A stretch of 43,438 bases of DNA. It comes from Saprospirales bacterium (GTDB lineage Bacteria > Bacteroidota > Bacteroidia > Chitinophagales > Saprospiraceae). How positions within the stretch are numbered: the first letter of the stretch is position 1; the number at the start of each line of letters is the position of its first letter. Positions 41,588 through 43,438 of this stretch are shown piece after piece. The position numbers were made by a program, and so were the translations under genes. The notes under the pieces were generated by a model. That model was not told the DNA's origin. It saw only the letters and a list, made by a program, of their open reading frames with translations, and made no database searches. The stretch covers positions 1 through 43,438 of the forward strand of contig JADJBL010000041.1 of assembly GCA_016703765.1 (NCBI GenBank). The letters are read 5' to 3'.

Positions 41588-42390
41588 ATGAACAAAGGGA
41601 ATATCTCCAATTTACTGCGCCAGGCGGGCCTGATCTTCCTGGTCGACCGCCTGCGGTATTACGTCCAGCGGTTTAAAAACCGGAAGATCAATCGGGATTT
41701 TAAACGGCGGCGCCCGGACGTGGTTTTGCCGCCGGATTACCTGATCTACGAGTCTTTTCAAATCAATTACCAAAAATATTTTGAGGACGGCGCCGACACC
41801 GCCAAATGGCTCGCGGGACATGTTGCGAAACATATCGAACTCAGGATAAAAAGATCCTCGACTGGGGCTGCGGCCCGGGCCGGGTGATCCGCCACCTGCC
41901 GGAGGTGATCGGCAACGGTTGCTCCTTTTACGGCACCGACTACAATGAACGCTCCATCGACTGGTGCTCGAAAAACCTGCCCGGGATTCATTTCCACAAA
42001 AACTCGCTTCAGGCCCAACTCCCCTATCCCGACGGCTTTTTCGACCTCATCTACGGCATCTCCATCTTTACGCATTTATCGGAGCCACTGCACCACGACT
42101 GGTACGCCGAATTGCACCGCATCCTTTCGCCGGGGGGCATCCTGTTCCTCACCACGCAGGGCGACAATTTCAAGGACAAGCTGACGGAGGCCGAACTGGC
42201 CAAATACCATAAAGGAGAGTTGATCACCCGCGGTAAGGTAAAGGAGGGGCACCGCACCTATTCGGCCTTTCATCCGAAGGAATTCATGCTCCGGCTTTTC
42301 CAAAACAGCCAAGTCCTCGAGCATATCGTGGCCAAGCCCGAAAAGGGGAAGTATCCTCCGCAGGATATCTGGATACTACGGAAGCATTAA
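41588..42390 (+). CDS. Class I SAM-dependent methyltransferase (one frameshift)
   Basis: The first part (ATG at 41588) ends in frame at 41887 after AKWLAGHVAKHIELR, and the catalytic core continues in another frame to 42390. Adding one A to the A5 run at 41848-41852 gives LRIKKILDWGCGPGRV, joining both into about 266 residues. Motif I is ILDWGCGPGRVIRHLPEV; then FYGTDYNERSIDWCSKN, FDLIYGISIFTHLSEPLHHD and LSPGGILFLTTQGD. The acceptor is unknown. The gene ends in a four-base overlap with the convergent methyltransferase. Confidence 0.88.
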
Positions 42391-43358
42391 CGCTTTTCAT
42401 ACACCCCAAACATCAAATCACTCTCCGCCCTTTGCAAAAAGCGATCCTCCGTTTCGAAGAGCTCGTTCAAAATCCGGGACTTTTCGGTATCGGGGTCGAC
42501 GAAGTGGTGGGCGATGTCCTTTAGGAGGTACATCAGGATATTTCCGCCCAGAGGTTTTTCCTCCAATACGGTAAAATGCTTTCTCAATGTGGGCAGGATG
42601 CGCTCCGACTCGACACATTCGGAGGGGTCGGCCAGAATCATCCGCAGGAGGCCGGGGCCGTACACGCGGTTTTTGTAAAACGAGGTCCGGAAGCGCCGCC
42701 GGTAGGTCCGGTTGATCGCCGCCAAGGCCCGGTTGATCTCGCCGATCTGCTCTTTGGGGAATTGCAGGCGGTTGGGGCCCACGTATTCGTGAATGACGAT
42801 CTTGCCCCCTTTTTTCAGGGTCCGCGCGACCTTTTCGCCCAGCAGCGTATCCATATTCCGGAAATGGTGCAGGGAAGCGTGAAACAGCACCACATCGAAG
42901 GTCTCCGGCGGAAAATCGTACTGGTCCACATCCCGGACGAGGAACTTCATGTTATCCAGGCGCTCTTCCCGGGCTTGCTGTTCGGCTTCGCGAAGCAGGT
43001 TGGCGGCGATGTCCATACATACCACCTCTTCGAATTGGGGAAAGCGGGCGAATTTCAGCTCGTGGCTGCAGGCCCCCGAACCCAGCGATAGCATCCGGAA
43101 ACTACCCCCGGCCAGCAGGTATTTTTTTGCGAAATATTCTTCATATCCAACTGCGGCGTCGCCCGTAATGCGCTCGTTCCAGCGCTCCTTGACCCGGGGG
43201 ATGATCCACCATTGGGAGGCTTGCAGGCCGGCATCGTCGAAGGCGCTCCGGGTGCGGCTCTTTTCGTTGAAAGTGAATTTGGAAAGCAGGAAGCCCAGCC
43301 CCCGCTGCCGGAGCTTGGAGACGGCTTCAATAATATCGTCGGGTGTGATAATCCTCAT
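42387..43358 (-). CDS. Class I SAM-dependent methyltransferase
   Basis: 323 residues from the ATG at 43356-43358 (a TTG at 43391 also opens the frame). Motif I as FRMLSLGSGACSHELKFARF, motif II VVCMDIAANLLREAEQQA, then DVDQYDFPPETFDVVLFHASLHHF and LKKGGKIVIHEYVGPNRLQF. The N-terminal ~90 residues are a separate helical region and the C-terminal ~100 are helical with ILMYLLKDIAHHFVDPD. Substrate unknown. Convergent with the other methyltransferase; the two stop codons overlap in the sequence TTAA. Confidence 0.88.
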   Translation of the reverse strand: MRIITPDDIIEAVSKLRQRGLGFLLSKFTFNEKSRTRSAFDDAGLQASQWWIIPRVKERWNERITGDAAVGYEEYFAKKYLLAGGSFRMLSLGSGACSHELKFARFPQFEEVVCMDIAANLLREAEQQAREERLDNMKFLVRDVDQYDFPPETFDVVLFHASLHHFRNMDTLLGEKVARTLKKGGKIVIHEYVGPNRLQFPKEQIGEINRALAAINRTYRRRFRTSFYKNRVYGPGLLRMILADPSECVESERILPTLRKHFTVLEEKPLGGNILMYLLKDIAHHFVDPDTEKSRILNELFETEDRFLQRAESDLMFGVYEKR

Positions 43359-43438
43359 CTGATTAAACCAAAGTGCCTGCCAATAAGGCAAAATATTTGG
43401 GAATTTTCCGAGCCTTAAGCCCCAACCTCAAAAGTAGT

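Overview
The window looks like a chromosomal segment of a Bacteroidota bacterium, most likely of the Saprospiria type. The evidence is type IX secretion C-terminal domains on two exported proteins, a reg_prop/Y_Y_Y sensor kinase paired with a LuxR-type regulator, and several promoters of the Bacteroidota form TTTG/TAnnTTTG. A-rich translation starts and many small-domain accessory families typical of large free-living Bacteroidota (SRPBCC, DinB, VOC, DUF1801, WG repeat) agree with this. No rRNA, tRNA, CRISPR array, phage or classical IS element is visible.

Layout. 1-5.2 kb: DUF523 fragment, outer-membrane barrel protein, helical hypothetical protein and catalase-peroxidase katG. 5.3-12.6 kb: small stress/accessory genes (VOC, DUF4287/DUF5655, Asp-box propeller, RibD-type reductase, DinB, WG repeat, RRM protein, ArsR-AHSA1 pair, Gmad2 lipoprotein, SDR with DUF2867). 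12.6-23.1 kb: one co-directional operon for complete reductive pyrimidine catabolism. Its steps are cytosine deaminase, NCS1 permease, PreT/PreA dihydropyrimidine dehydrogenase, dihydropyrimidinase, beta-ureidopropionase, beta-alanine aminotransferase and (methyl)malonate-semialdehyde dehydrogenase. A four-helix-bundle gene sits inside the operon between 37-bp inverted repeats. 23.2-29.4 kb: short plus-strand genes (small membrane protein, DUF1801, PepSY, ECF sigma, three SRPBCC proteins, pirin). 29.5-38.5 kb, minus strand: sulfotransferase, a membrane-anchored winged-helix regulator, two paralogous T9SS propeller proteins, and a two-component system. 38.6-43.4 kb: a Crp/Fnr regulator whose 3' end is followed by a 103-bp-period palindromic repeat array, then alpha/beta hydrolase, isoprenylcysteine-methyltransferase-like protein and two SAM methyltransferases.

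A strong window-wide signal is sequence quality. At least seven genes are broken by about twelve frameshifts. Every one is repaired by adding a single base to a homopolymer run, which is what uncorrected long-read assembly error looks like. I annotate these as single genes with frameshifts, not as pseudogenes.

The most interesting biology is the end-to-end cytosine-to-acyl-CoA operon, including a cytosine deaminase of the yeast Fcy1 type and an NCS1 permease with an extra domain of about 80-100 residues inserted in a loop. Next come the 8-bp TCACTCAA arrays at operon start codons, the palindromic array that appears to have inserted with a 16-bp duplication, and the reverse-topology membrane winged-helix regulator.
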